Origin: Anarhynchus alexandrinus
Taxonomy: Eukaryota; Chordata; Aves; Charadriiformes; Charadriidae
Direction of reading: 5' to 3'
Assembly (NCBI GenBank): GCA_008711295.1
Contig: VUYV01000063.1
Location: 144,397 to 208,396 of the forward strand
Length of the DNA: 64,000 bases
Both the position numbers and the translations under genes were made by a program. Under the pieces are notes generated by a model, which saw only the letters and a program-made list of their open reading frames with translations, was not told the DNA's origin and did no database searches. Positions 1-11,700 of the stretch are shown here, piece by piece; the stretch's first letter is position 1, and the number at the start of each line of letters is the position of its first letter.

Positions 1-526
1 AATTTTTATATATATGTATATATTTTCAGTGTCATCCACATGTCACTTGCCCTATATCATTGAATGAGTTCCTGCTGCCAGTGATGATTAGAATCTGGAG
101 ACATTTAAGTATCTTAGCTTAATAGTTTTTGGGAACATTCTTTGTAGGAAACTGTCTTGTGCTGTGGTAATGAAGTTCTTTGTTAAATGTAGACTGGGCT
201 CATGCATAAGATTTAAGGTATGTTTCCTATTGTTATCTAGCTCTTACCTGTTTTTATTGCTTTCCTTTTCCTGCTGAAAGTGGTCACCTGTTAATTCATT
301 ACTTTGATTTAAAGAGGTTCTTAACTGGCTTTATGTTATCAGCTACATGACAAATGAGACATTAATTCATTGAGAGTCACTAAACATTTAATCTTTCAGG
401 GTATCACTGTTTATACTTCTGTTGCATTACTTGCTAACAAAATACTGTCTGCTGGTGGTTATCACTCCTAAGTCTTCATATTTAACTAGAAATAATACTG
501 AGTGCAGTAACTGTGTTATGTTACAG
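1..526 (+). other. ZRANB1 intron, 3' part
   Basis: AT-rich sequence ending in the acceptor TTACAG at 521-526. A short TA-rich tract lies at about 5-26. No exon or repeat family is recognised here. Confidence 0.8.
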
Positions 527-680
527 GTATCACAACATGCAGCGAAGTGCATTCCTGCCATGGTGTGTCCAGAGGTCACAGAACAAATTCGTCGTGAAAT
601 TGCTGCATCTCTTCATCAACGAAAGGGAGACTTTGCTTGCTATTTTCTGACTGACCTTGTAACATTTACGTTACCTGCAG
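527..680 (+). CDS. ZRANB1: ZRANB1 exon encoding residues 335-385 (start of OTU region)
   Basis: The exon opens on a codon boundary after TTACAG with V-S-Q-H-A-A-K-C-I-P and runs to F-T-L-P-A plus the first base of Asp386. It is 154 nt. It covers the hinge between the ankyrin-like ubiquitin-binding domain and the OTU core, which in TRABID form one rigid unit. The donor is GTAGTT, weaker than consensus. Compared with the human protein as I remember it, there are two conservative changes near the start (Q to H, L to V). An ORF starting at 422 reads through the upstream intron and is not the real start. Confidence 0.95.
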
Positions 681-2891
681 GTAGTTACAAAATTCTTCTT
701 ACTGATGGAAGATTGTTGGGGTTTTTTTTGTCACCTAGCTAAGAATTGCTCGTTTTGGATGTATACTTTTACTTTTTGATGGTAGTGGTGTATGTGTGTA
801 TAGATTTTATTTATTAAGTTTTAATAGCTTAGGTCAGATCTAGTAGTTGAATTTGCTTATTAATATATTAAGTATTTGCACACTTCAACTCATATGTTGT
901 TCCTGTGAAGTGAACATTTGTTGTTCTCTTTAGAGACGATAAAATTGAAGAAAAGTCACGTATTCTAAGGAAAGGCTGCGTTTGAAGTTACGATTGGAAC
1001 CCAGATGTTTCTGGGCTCTAATATGACTTTTCACATAGCTATGGTAGCTTTCAGTCCTTTCCATTAAGGCCCAGAGCTATTCTTTGCATTTGTACCTGGT
1101 TATAGCAGTAGCACTTTTTGAATGCTTTTGAGTTACTTTGCGATCAAGAGAATGTTTTATTAACAAAAAGCTATTAGCAGACTTTTAATCTTCAGTAACT
1201 GCTTCCTTTAATAGAAATACTGCCAGAGGTAAGCAAATGTGTAGATGGGAATTGTAATAATCAGCAGATCCGTTTGTCTTTTTTATAAAGCAGTAGCATT
1301 GTAAGAATTGTATTTGGAACCTTTTTGGCTGAGTGTTACCTCGTCTCCTCCTCTTCAAAATGTCTGAATAATGTTTACCATTTGCCTACAACTATCTGTT
1401 TGAGGTGCTGTATTCAGTGTTATTTTGTGGGTCACATAGGAGAGGCAGATGGTGTGGGTGTACGAAGTGTCTGGAGACAAATACTTCATGGCTTTTTGGG
1501 CAAGAGAAGGCAAAGAGAGGCAACAGAATGATTCGTAACACACATGAAGAATGTTGCTCTTGCCAGACCTGAGGAATTTGTTCAGTATTTTCAAGAGAAA
1601 TGTCTTAAACCACTGTGCAACTTTTTGACATGTGTAGTAGCCATCAAATAATTAAGGAATAAGAATGTTCAAAAGCTTCTGTACGTAAAGACTGTCAATT
1701 TATTTCCACTTCCATCACACTTAGTCANAGCCAGTTTTAGGGTTTCTTTTTAAAAAAAAAAAAAATCATACAAAAAACCCCTCAAACCCCTGACCACCTC
1801 ACAACACCCTGCCTGCACCAAACAATAGTATGCATCAGTAACAACGCATGTGCCTAAATGTGAGCTTCACTTTTAGAAGCCCTAGGGTTTTGGACATCTG
1901 AGCAGGACTGGCAGCATTAAGAGAGATCAAGAGAGATCTTCCTGCCCTTGAAATACCACTTAGAGCCCAGTCATTATTCCCTAGACTGTCTGAAGGGATA
2001 CTAGATGTTTAACTATTTGGTTTACTCCCTTATTTAAGTTTCACAGTTGTGCTGAAGCCAGCAAAGTTTCTCTAGTTGCTGCTCTGCCTAGAAACCCTTT
2101 GCTACTGATCCTGTACTGAAATACAGGCCATGAGCAAATCCTTAAGTTACAGCAAATGTTTGCATTTTAGAACGTGTGACTATTTTTTTATGTGATACAG
2201 GAGTCCACAAGTTTAGCCCATTACATAATTTTCTGCCTTTTTTTTTTTAATAATGGTAGATCCACAGTTGCAGATTCTGTCTGTAAAGGTCTCGGAACAG
2301 TTGTCAGTAGTGGCGTTTTCCATGTCATAGCTCAATAGTTTTCCCATTTCTTGTTTTCTAACCTGCAAACTGTGGCCTACAGACCATTGGGGTTCGCTGA
2401 ACTATTTCACTGAAGTCTGTGTGAAATGACGAAGTGGGTGTTCCATACAAGAACAAGTCTTGGCACACTGTACCTGTCCATTGGGGGAGACCGGGGAGGG
2501 GAAGCCATTCAGATGGGTGGAAAACTACTGCTTAGGATTGAAGCTGTCTTAAATACAGTAGGGTTGAAAATACTCTTTTCCCCACACCTCTAAGTAGTTC
2601 TCTGCTTCAGTTTCTTCTTCAGAGAAATCCATCCTTAGCCTATACACGCTGTGATGATCCCTTCTGCATAAAAGGTGTGACAGTCAGTGTGAGATACATA
2701 TCTACTTCAGCGTGCTGCATGAAGCCTGTGGTCACAAGTGACAGATCTGAAAATAATAGCAGCTTTTCAGAGGAGACGTTAGGGATGATAGGGTGAAATC
2801 TGTTGTGTAAGTTCTCCTGAGCATCATCTAGTAATGTGTCTCTTTTACAGTAACATTAAATTACTTTTGTATTTGCTTCCTATTTTTCCAG
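681..2891 (+). other. ZRANB1 intron
   Basis: About 2.2 kb of AT-rich intron. It holds a single N at 1728, an A run at about 1753-1765 and a T run near 2239. The acceptor TTTTTCCAG ends at 2891. No gene or transposon fragment is recognised. Confidence 0.85.
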
Positions 2892-2963
2892 ATATTGAAG
2901 ACTTACCACCCACAGTCCAAGAAAAGTTATTTGACGAAGTACTTGATAGAGATGTTCAGAAAG
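2892..2963 (+). CDS. ZRANB1: ZRANB1 exon encoding residues 386-409
   Basis: A 72-nt exon that completes Asp386 and encodes I-E-D-L-P-P-T-V-Q-E-K-L-F-D-E-V-L-D-R-D, ending in Q-K plus the first base of Glu410. The acceptor is TTTTTCCAG and the donor GTAAAA. It encodes helical sequence of the OTU fold before the active site and looks identical to the human protein as I know it. It is too short to stand out as an ORF and was found from protein continuity. Confidence 0.95.
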
Positions 2964-3532
2964 GTAAAAGCTCTGAGAATGGCTAGAATCTCTCCTTGCT
3001 TTTCATTAGATAATATTTCTGTTACTAAAAAAAAGAAGTGTTTATGTGTCTTTGTTGCCTGAATTTGTTTTAAATATAGATTTGATGCTTTCAAGTTAAT
3101 CGCCCTGGAATTATTTTACAGTCTATTTATGAGGCAGAGAGAGAATGGAACGTAGAAATCATGTTTGTAATGTATCTTTGAGTTTTAAATATTTTTGAAG
3201 CTTTACAGTTTTAACTCACAAGCTCTTTAAAGAAAACTGAATAATCTTTCCACTTCAGTAACAATCCTTATACAAATGATGTGGTGCTTTGTTTAAGGCT
3301 ATGGTTTGTTTTGGTTTGGTTTTGTGTCTTTTTTCTTCTTTTCTTGACAGTATTTTGCCCAAGGAATGCCTCTAGCTTTTGTAGTTCACTTATTTTTGTA
3401 GTATGAAGGAAAACTTAGTTTTATTCATGTAAATGGGTAAATTGTTGAGATGATGCCATTAACATGCTGTTCAGATTCTCTGAGACTTCAAATGGATATA
3501 AGTTTTTAAAAGAGGTTATTGTCATGTTGCAG
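2964..3532 (+). other. ZRANB1 intron
   Basis: A 569-bp AT-rich intron with no feature beyond its splice sites (donor GTAAAA, acceptor GTTGCAG). Confidence 0.85.
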
Positions 3533-3731
3533 AGCTAGAAGAGGAATCTCCCATTATTAACTGGTCACTGGAACTGGGTACGCGCTTGGACAGCAGGTTA
3601 TATGCACTTTGGAATCGGACTGCCGGGGATTGCCTGCTTGATTCAGTACTACAAGCCACTTGGGGCATTTACGACAAGGATTCAGTGCTGCGGAAAGCTC
3701 TTCACGACAGTTTACATGACTGCTCACATTG
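3533..3731 (+). CDS. ZRANB1: ZRANB1 exon encoding residues 410-475, with catalytic Cys443
   Basis: A 199-nt exon. It encodes L-E-E-E-S-P-I-I-N-W, then R-L-Y-A-L-W-N-R-T-A-G-D-C-L-L-D-S-V, and ends at H-W with the Trp476 codon split 2/1 across the intron. The TGC at 3631-3633 is the OTU nucleophile Cys443, preceded by Gly-Asp as in the family's D-G/G-D-C signature. One likely change from human is E-L-G-T-R where I remember E-L-A-T-R, upstream of the active site. The donor is GTAACT. Confidence 0.96.
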
Positions 3732-6700
3732 GTAACTTAGTTTTTATGTTAACTTTAAAGATAGCTTTCCGTGTAGCATAGTAGTTGACAGTAGTTTAAA
3801 AAGAAACACTATCACTGCTCCCCGATTTACTGTGGATTGTGTGCCTCAGAATGTTGAGTCACGGTGTGATTCATGTAGAAATCTAGATCTAGTGTATTTT
3901 ACATGTCAGCACTGGAAACTTGGACATTCTGAACCCAGTGACGGTATGGGATATTCAACAAACAACATTTAAAACAGAGTAAAACATTTTATGCTGTGTG
4001 CACTTGTTGAGAGTGCACTAACCACAGTTAAAACTGGAATTTACTTGCAATGTAAATCATGCACATGCCATGCCTTGCTGCTGTTGGTGGAAGCTTTGCA
4101 GAAGATTGTTAATAGAAGATAGCCTTTTATTCCTGTATAAACTTTTCAGTATTTTCATTCCATCTGCTTAGTTACAGCTTTGTTCGGTGTTGCTCTTTCT
4201 ATTCCTGTCCTGCCTGCTAAAATAATGGCAGTAAAGCAGAGTGGTGACATTTAACTAGTGCTGTCATTTGGCCATAGAATTAATTCATCATTCTGTAAAA
4301 CAACTTTTGTTGTTTTACACTCACAGCTTTCTTTAGTCTGATACTGTGATTTGCCTCTGCTAGAGGAAAAATTCTTACAGTTGCACCCCAGTGGTGTCCA
4401 ACAGCTCTCCAGTGTGCAATGGGACTAAGTGAAGATATTGACAAAGACTAATAATGTAAGACACAGGCGATTAGTTTTCTTACGTTCTTGTAGTCAAGGA
4501 GAAGAGAAACACTCAGCAGGCATACTAGAGAAAGAGCCTGTCCCCTTGCTGTGTGTGCTGTACGGGAAGTCAACAACAAAGGTTAGTTTTAGGGGTACCT
4601 ATAAGTAGCTGTTGTGATCACTGTCCGCAGCTGTGAGCTGTTTGGAGAAAACCCCCCAAATTAGTACCCAGAGCTGGATTCAATACAGTGGTGCTTCAGT
4701 AACAATTCTTCCGAGAACCTGTCTCAGATTAGATCTGTCACTACTTTGGAGTTGTTTATAGCGGAGCGTGCATCTTGACCACGCAGGAATGTCCCTGGCA
4801 TCACAAGCAGTTCCCTGAGGCCAGAACAGAAATTTATGATAGATCAGGTTTGGTTCTTTATGGTAACAAAACCAAGCATGGTATCCAAAAACATGATGCA
4901 AACTATTGAGGTTTAAACCAGTCTTTCAAAATGTTAGTGTTAACTGGTGTTGACGTACTGTTGTATCTAACATAACACTCATTATTTAGTGCATTAAATC
5001 TGGTTAAGCTTTTTAGCTCATGTTCTAGACAGAATTTACATTTTACTCTGAATTCACTTAATCTTCGTCATTACTGGAAGCACAGGGTTTTTTTTTAACT
5101 GATTCATATGTTCCTTTATTGTTGCTTGAGTACAGTTGCCTACCTTCAGCCTGGATAATCTTAATTGCTAGTTCGTCATCGGAAAAATTAGTACAGGTTC
5201 TAGCGCCAACCTCTACAGGGCTGCATCCGTAATAAGAACTGGTCTGCCTGCAGAGGCTGTTAGTGATGGAAATTCTTGAAGAAGCAACTGACATGTTAGT
5301 GGTGATACTAGATCAGACTTGAGTCACAATTCCTTTCAAAAATTCCAGACTGAGGGTGTGAAAAGTCATTTAGCTGAGTTCTGTGGTAAATCGATCATCC
5401 TGTACATCCTATACTTGCTGTGTAGATTCTATGTGGGAAGATACATTTGCTTTTAATTTTGTGGGCTAGGACATGTAGCAGATAGGAAGGGATGGTGTCG
5501 TCACTGGCTTTTAATGATAGTTGCTGAAAGAATAGGCTCTTAAACGCAATCACTACTAGTCTCAACAACAGCACGCTTAAACTTTTAGCTAGTGGAATTG
5601 TTCTTCAAAGCTTTCACAAAGACACTTAAAACTGGGTATTTTTACAGTCAGACACAGAACATTCATGTAACTCATTTGGCCTCATTTTGTTATGTTTGTT
5701 TAGATGCTGAACAAAGAAGAATCTATTTACCAGAGGCAGTTTAGTGTCTGGTACTCAGAAAAAGCTCAGTAGTGAAGTTCCCAGAGGCTCTGGCCTGTGG
5801 AGTCTTTTCCACTCACCCTTTAAATGACTACACTTTTTTAGTTTACTCAAAACTGTTCTGATTTGTCCCTTTTTGTATTCCACCATTAGCTTTTGGTGGA
5901 GAACGGGCATATGCTGTAAATTGGCTTTCAGATATTTTTTTTTAACAGATGCATTCAGTCCTCTTGTGTTAAACTGAAAAGTTCGTTTTAAATAAGATCA
6001 AAGTCTGAAGCCTTGACTTCTGTCTACAAGGCTCTGTCTACAAGGCTATCGAAAGAGCCTCCTGTGAACATCTACAGATTGTCTGTGGCTGACTAATTCA
6101 AAGAAGAAACTTCTTTAGGAAAACACTTCCTCAGTAGAGGTTTTGTGGGTAGTCTGTTTTGGGGTTTTTTTTTGTTTTGTTTTGTTTTTTTCTGTTAACA
6201 CACTTCTGATTGAACTTCCAGGAGACCTAGCAATTAATTCATTTAGTAAAAGGTGTTCAGTTAGAGATTTCTGGGGAAAAACAGGCAAAATATCTATCAG
6301 CTGCAAAGATGGAAGCAGTTGATGTATTTGGATAGAAACTGGAACACAGATCCAGATCATTCCCTGTAGAGATATTACTGTGAGTCAGCTCATAGACCTA
6401 TCAAAATGTCTTACTAATAGGTCTTGCAATCCATGCAAAGATTTTTAGCTGTAATTGGGAAAACCAGCCTGGTTGGTGGCAGCTGTGATACACACCAATA
6501 TTTTAGGAGATTACATCTCTACAAAGTATAAGGAAAGGTTTCCCCCCCCCCCCACACACACTGACTGTCTGTTAATTTTCTCAGATTGCAATTAAATGAG
6601 TTCATTCCAGTGACTTTTTTAATAAGCTGAACTTGAGAATGGTTTCTTTGTATTCACAGTAAAGGGCATTGTTTAAAAGTTGGCTTAGCACTCTTCACTA

Positions 6701-7610
6701 AACCCGTGTGCCTAATGTGAAGTTGTGGCTTTTCCATAGTGCGGTGATTGGACTGAGTTTAAAATTTTAAAAAGCCAGCGTCTGCTCTTTCAATGCATAG
6801 GTGATTTTTCTTTGTAATTGATTAAGAAGAATAAAGCATCAGGACGAAACTAGTGTACAAAAATGCTGATTTTTAATTTAAACAGAAAAATAGAAATCCT
6901 GTGGCATTAAAACTTTGAGTGTAAATTGGATTAATCCAACTTTCTATATTTGATTCTTATCTACACCGCTATATAACTATTCCATATAATGTGAAATTAC
7001 CATACTCTGCTCCAAAACCTGATATAAAACAGGTTCTGCCTCTTAACCACAGTCTACTTGAAGTCGATAGGCAAGTACTTTGGAGTTAATTGGCTCAGGG
7101 TATGGTCAACAGTAGAGAATACCTGCACTGTTTGTGTGAGAAGAATGAGCAACTCCTCTTATGTGAAATGGAATGTCTTGGTTTTGTTCCCTGTACATCA
7201 GCACTTAAAAATAAATAAACCTAAATAAGGCTTCAAAAAAAAAACTGTTACAAGAAGTACCAAACTAGCCAGGAGGCTGTTAGCAACTTGCATCTGTTAC
7301 AGCGTATTTGCTGCAGGCATCGCAATCCCAAGTGATCTCAGGAATGAGGATTATCAAATGGAGCCTCCTGGAGATTAAAAAACCAAAATAAAATAAAATC
7401 AAGTTTTCCTGATGTATGCTCGCTTTCTTCCCCTTTCTATACAGAGTTGGGATAAAGAATTACAAGGGTTGAATATTGCTGTCAGATGTATGATGCTTGA
7501 GTAAATGCTGTGGTTTGGTTGTTTTTTTTTTTTTACTATATACATATATATACACATACATACTATATATATGCTACCATACTACTCTTTCTCTCTCTCT
7601 CACGTTTTAG
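3732..7610 (+). other. ZRANB1 intron
   Basis: About 3.9 kb of AT-rich intron. A C12 run lies at 6542-6553, and several T runs occur (about 5089, 5935, 6167). A short local duplication of a CTGTCTACAAGGCT-like unit lies near 6021-6048. A TA/CA microsatellite sits just before the acceptor. No coding sequence is recognised. Minus-strand ORFs at 4680-4901, 5058-5294 and 6115-6360 have no family resemblance. Confidence 0.85.
7522..7573. repeat. T run plus TA/CA microsatellite upstream of a splice acceptor
   Basis: A T13 run is followed by interrupted TATATA/CATACA units, ending 37 bases before the exon at 7611. A CT-rich polypyrimidine tract (about 7585-7602) lies between the repeat and the acceptor. 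Confidence 0.9.
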
Positions 7611-7731
7611 GTTCTATACACGCTGGAAAGAGTGGGAGTCGTGGTATTCCCAGAGCTTTGGTTTACATTTCTCATTGCGAGAGGAACAGTGGCAGGAAGA
7701 TTGGGCATTCATACTCTCTCTTGCGAGCCAG
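7611..7731 (+). CDS. ZRANB1: ZRANB1 exon encoding residues 476-516
   Basis: A 121-nt exon. Its first base completes Trp476, and it then encodes F-Y-T-R-W-K-E-W-E-S-W-Y-S-Q-S-F-G-L through E-D-W-A-F-I-L-S-L-A-S-Q, ending on a codon boundary. The acceptor is CACGTTTTAG and the donor GTAACA. This is the Trp-rich helical part of the OTU core. The only difference I see from the human protein is Lys-Glu-Trp for Lys-Asp-Trp. ORFs that start at 7505/7510 begin in the upstream microsatellite and are not real starts. Confidence 0.95.
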
Positions 7732-8581
7732 GTAACAAAGCTTCTTTATAGATGGCTGTTAGAAAGGATATCTTAATCTTTCTGAAAAAATTTCAAAAAC
7801 TCAATGTTCTTCAGGAATAAGAATTTTCATGTATAAAGGAAAACATTCCTCTTAAGCCAGCAATCTTATGGTATTACTGGGTAGACTTTTCCTGCCAGGA
7901 TGGAAAAGTTCATTTTAAAATTCTAATTTTTGAGCTTACTATTGATCACTACAGTGCAAAAAAGTCTGTTTCTTTTGGTGTCAGAGTGAAGTCTGTAGGA
8001 AAAAAAGCTAATACACAATTGTCTATTGAATGTCCTGCCTCCTAGCTCCTGCAACACTTCCCTCTTAGAACATACCTACAAATCTGTAAGATTACGCTAG
8101 TTAAAATATCAACTTGTTGAAGTTTATAACTCCCCTCCAAAATACAATTTACATTCCTATAAGCTTCCAACTATAGGAATATTTTTAGATCCTCTTTGAA
8201 AGTATAAACGTGATTTTGGTGCTATGTTCTTGTGATTTGTTTTGGATGTGCTCTTTTCCTATCATCAAAGTACTTTAATTATTTTGAGACGGAACTTTAT
8301 GTAGAGTTTCACTTCTGACTGGTGAATGAAATATGTTAGACTGAATCCGGGCAATAGGACAAAGAATTATTAGTGACGGATTAAGTTCTTGTGCAAGCTG
8401 AAATGTTTTTGCTTATTTCAAACTGATATGTAGTAGTCTTCCAGTCATTTGTTTTTCCTGCCAAAGCTAGGTCACTCTTAAAAGCATTTTCAGTCTAAAT
8501 TTGGAGACTATTTTTTCAAATTTCAAAGTAGAGAATGATAAGTTCTGTTTCAAGTGACATCTGTCTTTGTGTTTGGTTCAG
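7732..8581 (+). other. ZRANB1 intron
   Basis: An 850-bp AT-rich intron with no recognisable feature. The acceptor GTTTGGTTCAG ends at 8581. Confidence 0.85.
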
Positions 8582-8711
8582 CCTGGAGCGAGTTTGGAGC
8601 AGACACACATTTTTGTACTTGCACATATTCTTAGAAGACCAATTATAGTTTATGGAGTAAAATATTATAAGAGTTTCCGAGGAGAAACATTAGGATATAC
8701 CCGCTTTCAAG
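8582..8711 (+). CDS. ZRANB1: ZRANB1 exon encoding residues 517-559
   Basis: A 130-nt exon encoding P-G-A-S-L-E-Q-T-H-I-F-V-L-A-H-I-L-R-R-P-I-I-V-Y-G-V and on to F-R-G-E-T-L-G-Y-T-R-F-Q plus the first base of Gly560. The donor is GTAAGC, close to consensus. The H-I-L-R-R-P-I-I-V-Y segment is the core beta strand typical of OTU deubiquitinases. No ORF of useful length marks this exon. It was found by protein continuity. Confidence 0.95.
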
Positions 8712-11700
8712 GTAAGCCTTCAGTTTTTCAAATTTAGTTCTAAAAATGGTTCATCTATAAATCATAGACATAAAGGAAGCTGAGAGTGATATTAAGTTAC
8801 TAGCTGTAAGAGGATGGAATTATGTTGTAGGTAATTTTTTATTAGCTATTCTAAAGAAAAAAATCCCCTCAAAACGTGCAGATTTTCATTGTACACGGTG
8901 GGCATGCTGCATGTAGCCACAGGAAAAACGTCTTTTGACCTCTACTCTGCATGCCTGTAGTCTGTAATTTATAGAAAATATTCTGGTTGTGAGAACTTCC
9001 CAAAAGTTGTGTGGTCTGTACTGCTGTAAGACACAGGAGGTTTAATAAATGGAATTTGCAATTGCGTTCGTTTGTGGTACTAATGGCTGTAAATGTTCAT
9101 TTTTAGAAACTAAGCCGTATTTAGCATTGCCTGAAGGAAGCTCTCCGGCGTACTTCATAAAGTTGGGGGCGAGGCAGGCAGAAGGTGTTTGCGTTGGCAT
9201 AGTTTCTCACCAGTGACAGTGGTATCTGCTGGTGCTCTTTGAGGCTGAAGGGGCATGCCGTGTCACTCCAGCACCGCAGGAGGCGATCGCTGAAGCAGCC
9301 CTCGAGAGCAGTGAAAAGGAGTCACCCTTAAAGCAGGAGGCAAGGGTGTACAAAGAAGGGTCAAGAAATTAAAGTAGGGTGGAGAATGGTGAAGTAGAGC
9401 TTTTTTTTTTTTTTGTAGTTGATAAAAGAGGTGGCAACTTGAATGTATGCCGTAGGGGCTGAAAAGGAAGGAATTCTGTTCATAAATGCTCTACCAACAG
9501 TTATGTGATGTATAAGATTAGGTAACTTAGTTACAATTACAAAATATTGGTTGACTAATAATGTAAATATCCCTATCTGCAAAAGCGAATTCCGTGGTGT
9601 AGTTAAAAGGAAGTTTTTAAAATCTGTGTTTCAATAATTCACACTTTACAGCGTGTGATGTAAATACCGACCTATTTCTCAAGTAGTACTATAATTTTGC
9701 ATAGCTTGATCAAGTTCTTTCTGACTGTTTCTCCTCCTAGTCTTCTGGGCAAACAGCCTAGTTATCCTTAAGATAAATATGGAGATATTTAGCTGACTGG
9801 ATCCACTTTTGCTTAGACATAGGTTTGTAGATTTCTAATGATGCACGTATTGTATTTTGCAAGGCAAGTATGTGTTTGGGCAACTTTATTGGATGCTAAC
9901 ACTTTAACATTTGCCTGTCTACGGGAATAAAAACATAGGAGGGGATTGGGAGCATCTGTACATGCTCAGCAATAAACAAAACCGATGTGGAAAGAACTGA
10001 CCAGGCACTGTGGCTGCATTACAGGGTGTGAGGGTGTGACTTTTGCCCATGGTTCATCTTCCTGGCATCAAGTATAGCAGCTTGGTGACTATCCTACAGA
10101 AGTTTTCATCAATACATCACTCTTTATTTATAGCTTAGTAGAGGACTTCCTGAAGCATCTTTTTTTTTTGTGATGTTAAAAAAAGTACACTAACTTTGGA
10201 AGGTGGCAAACACCTAATGAATAGAACTCCAAGCTGTGGAGTTCATGTCAAATGTCTAGCCTATTATAACTAGAGTCTTCAGAAAATCTGAGAAGCTGTT
10301 TGACTTCCAAGTTTTGTGCAGTGGCAAAACTTCTTAAGGAAGTGAAATGTTTTTCTTGAGAGTGTAAAATTTGGTACTCTTTGTAGTTATGTTATATTTT
10401 ATTTGAGATGATAAAAGGATAGACTGGGAAAGCACAGTTACTCATCTGACGCTTCACGTTTGTGTTACTTTTAAACTGAAAGACTGAGTGGTTTGCAAAC
10501 TTTTTATTTTATATATTGGGCATTGAGGCAGACGAGTGTTACGTGGCCTAAATATGCTGAAATTGTCTTCTTGCTGCGTGAGCCAGAAGGTAACCGGGTG
10601 TCTGGGACAACCTTTAGCTAGACACGCATTTCCAGGAATTTAGTCAGACACATATTTATGACTTGATTTGCTTGCCACGAGTCGCATCCATCCATCCATC
10701 CACACAGANTGCAGGTTTGTGTTGCTTTTAAACTGAAAGGCTGAGCAGTTTGCAAACTTCTTATTTTATATATTGGGCATTGAGGCAGGCAAGTGTTATG
10801 TGGCCTAAATATGTTGAAATTGTCTTCTTGCTGCGTGAGCCAGAAGGTAACCGGGTGTCTGGGACAACCTTTAGCTAGACACGCATTTCCAGGAATTTAG
10901 TCAGACACATATTTATGACTTGATTTGCTTGCCACGAGTCGCATCCATCCATCCATCCACACAGAGAAACACACAACACTGTGAACAGGTGAACTTAGGA
11001 GTCCTGTGTCAAATTACCTGGAGTTAATTCCATCCCTGTCCAACCACATTTTTGTGGTTAATGTGTGCTAATTAAATGCTAGCAGCACAGCTGAAACCAA
11101 ACAGCCGTTGGACTCGGAGTGGTATGGGCTGCCAAGACAAGTCTCCTGTAGGTGGTACAAGAATTGCTGTTCTGGGCTGGTGTGGGAGCTTTGCGTAGCA
11201 CGTGCTCCTTCGCTGAAGCTTTGAGGAGCGCATCTGTTTAGTGGTATGAATATACAGCTTTTAAAGTTAAACAGGAAGAATGGTGACTGACTAAAATTAT
11301 CAGATCAGGCTGGAGAAACTAAATCCGATGTGGATGGCTTCCAGGATAGGTGTTAGCCCAAACTCTTTATTTCCTGTGGCTTCTGTGCATGTCATCAGTA
11401 TTGTCACACTACCTTCTCAATTTTTATATCAGATTGACTTCTATAAATCTTCAGAGCACTAGATTTTCTCTGTGGTTATACCTGAAATTCCATTCCTGTG
11501 CAACTCATCATGTAACATTGAGGAGGTGTGGCATTTTTACTAAAATAAAACAATTGAAAAAAGTGAACAAGTGAAAAAAAATTCCCAAAAAGTTGCTGAA
11601 TTTCAATGCAGAGATTATGGTGAGGTAAATGGATTAGTTCTGCTCCTGAACAGGTCACACAGCTGTGCCTGATGCAGGAGTTCTGTGTCGTTAGGTGAGA

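Noticed and set aside
422..742. 106-codon ORF as a complete small gene
   Set aside because: Only 527-680 is coding (a ZRANB1 exon). The ends read into introns on both sides.
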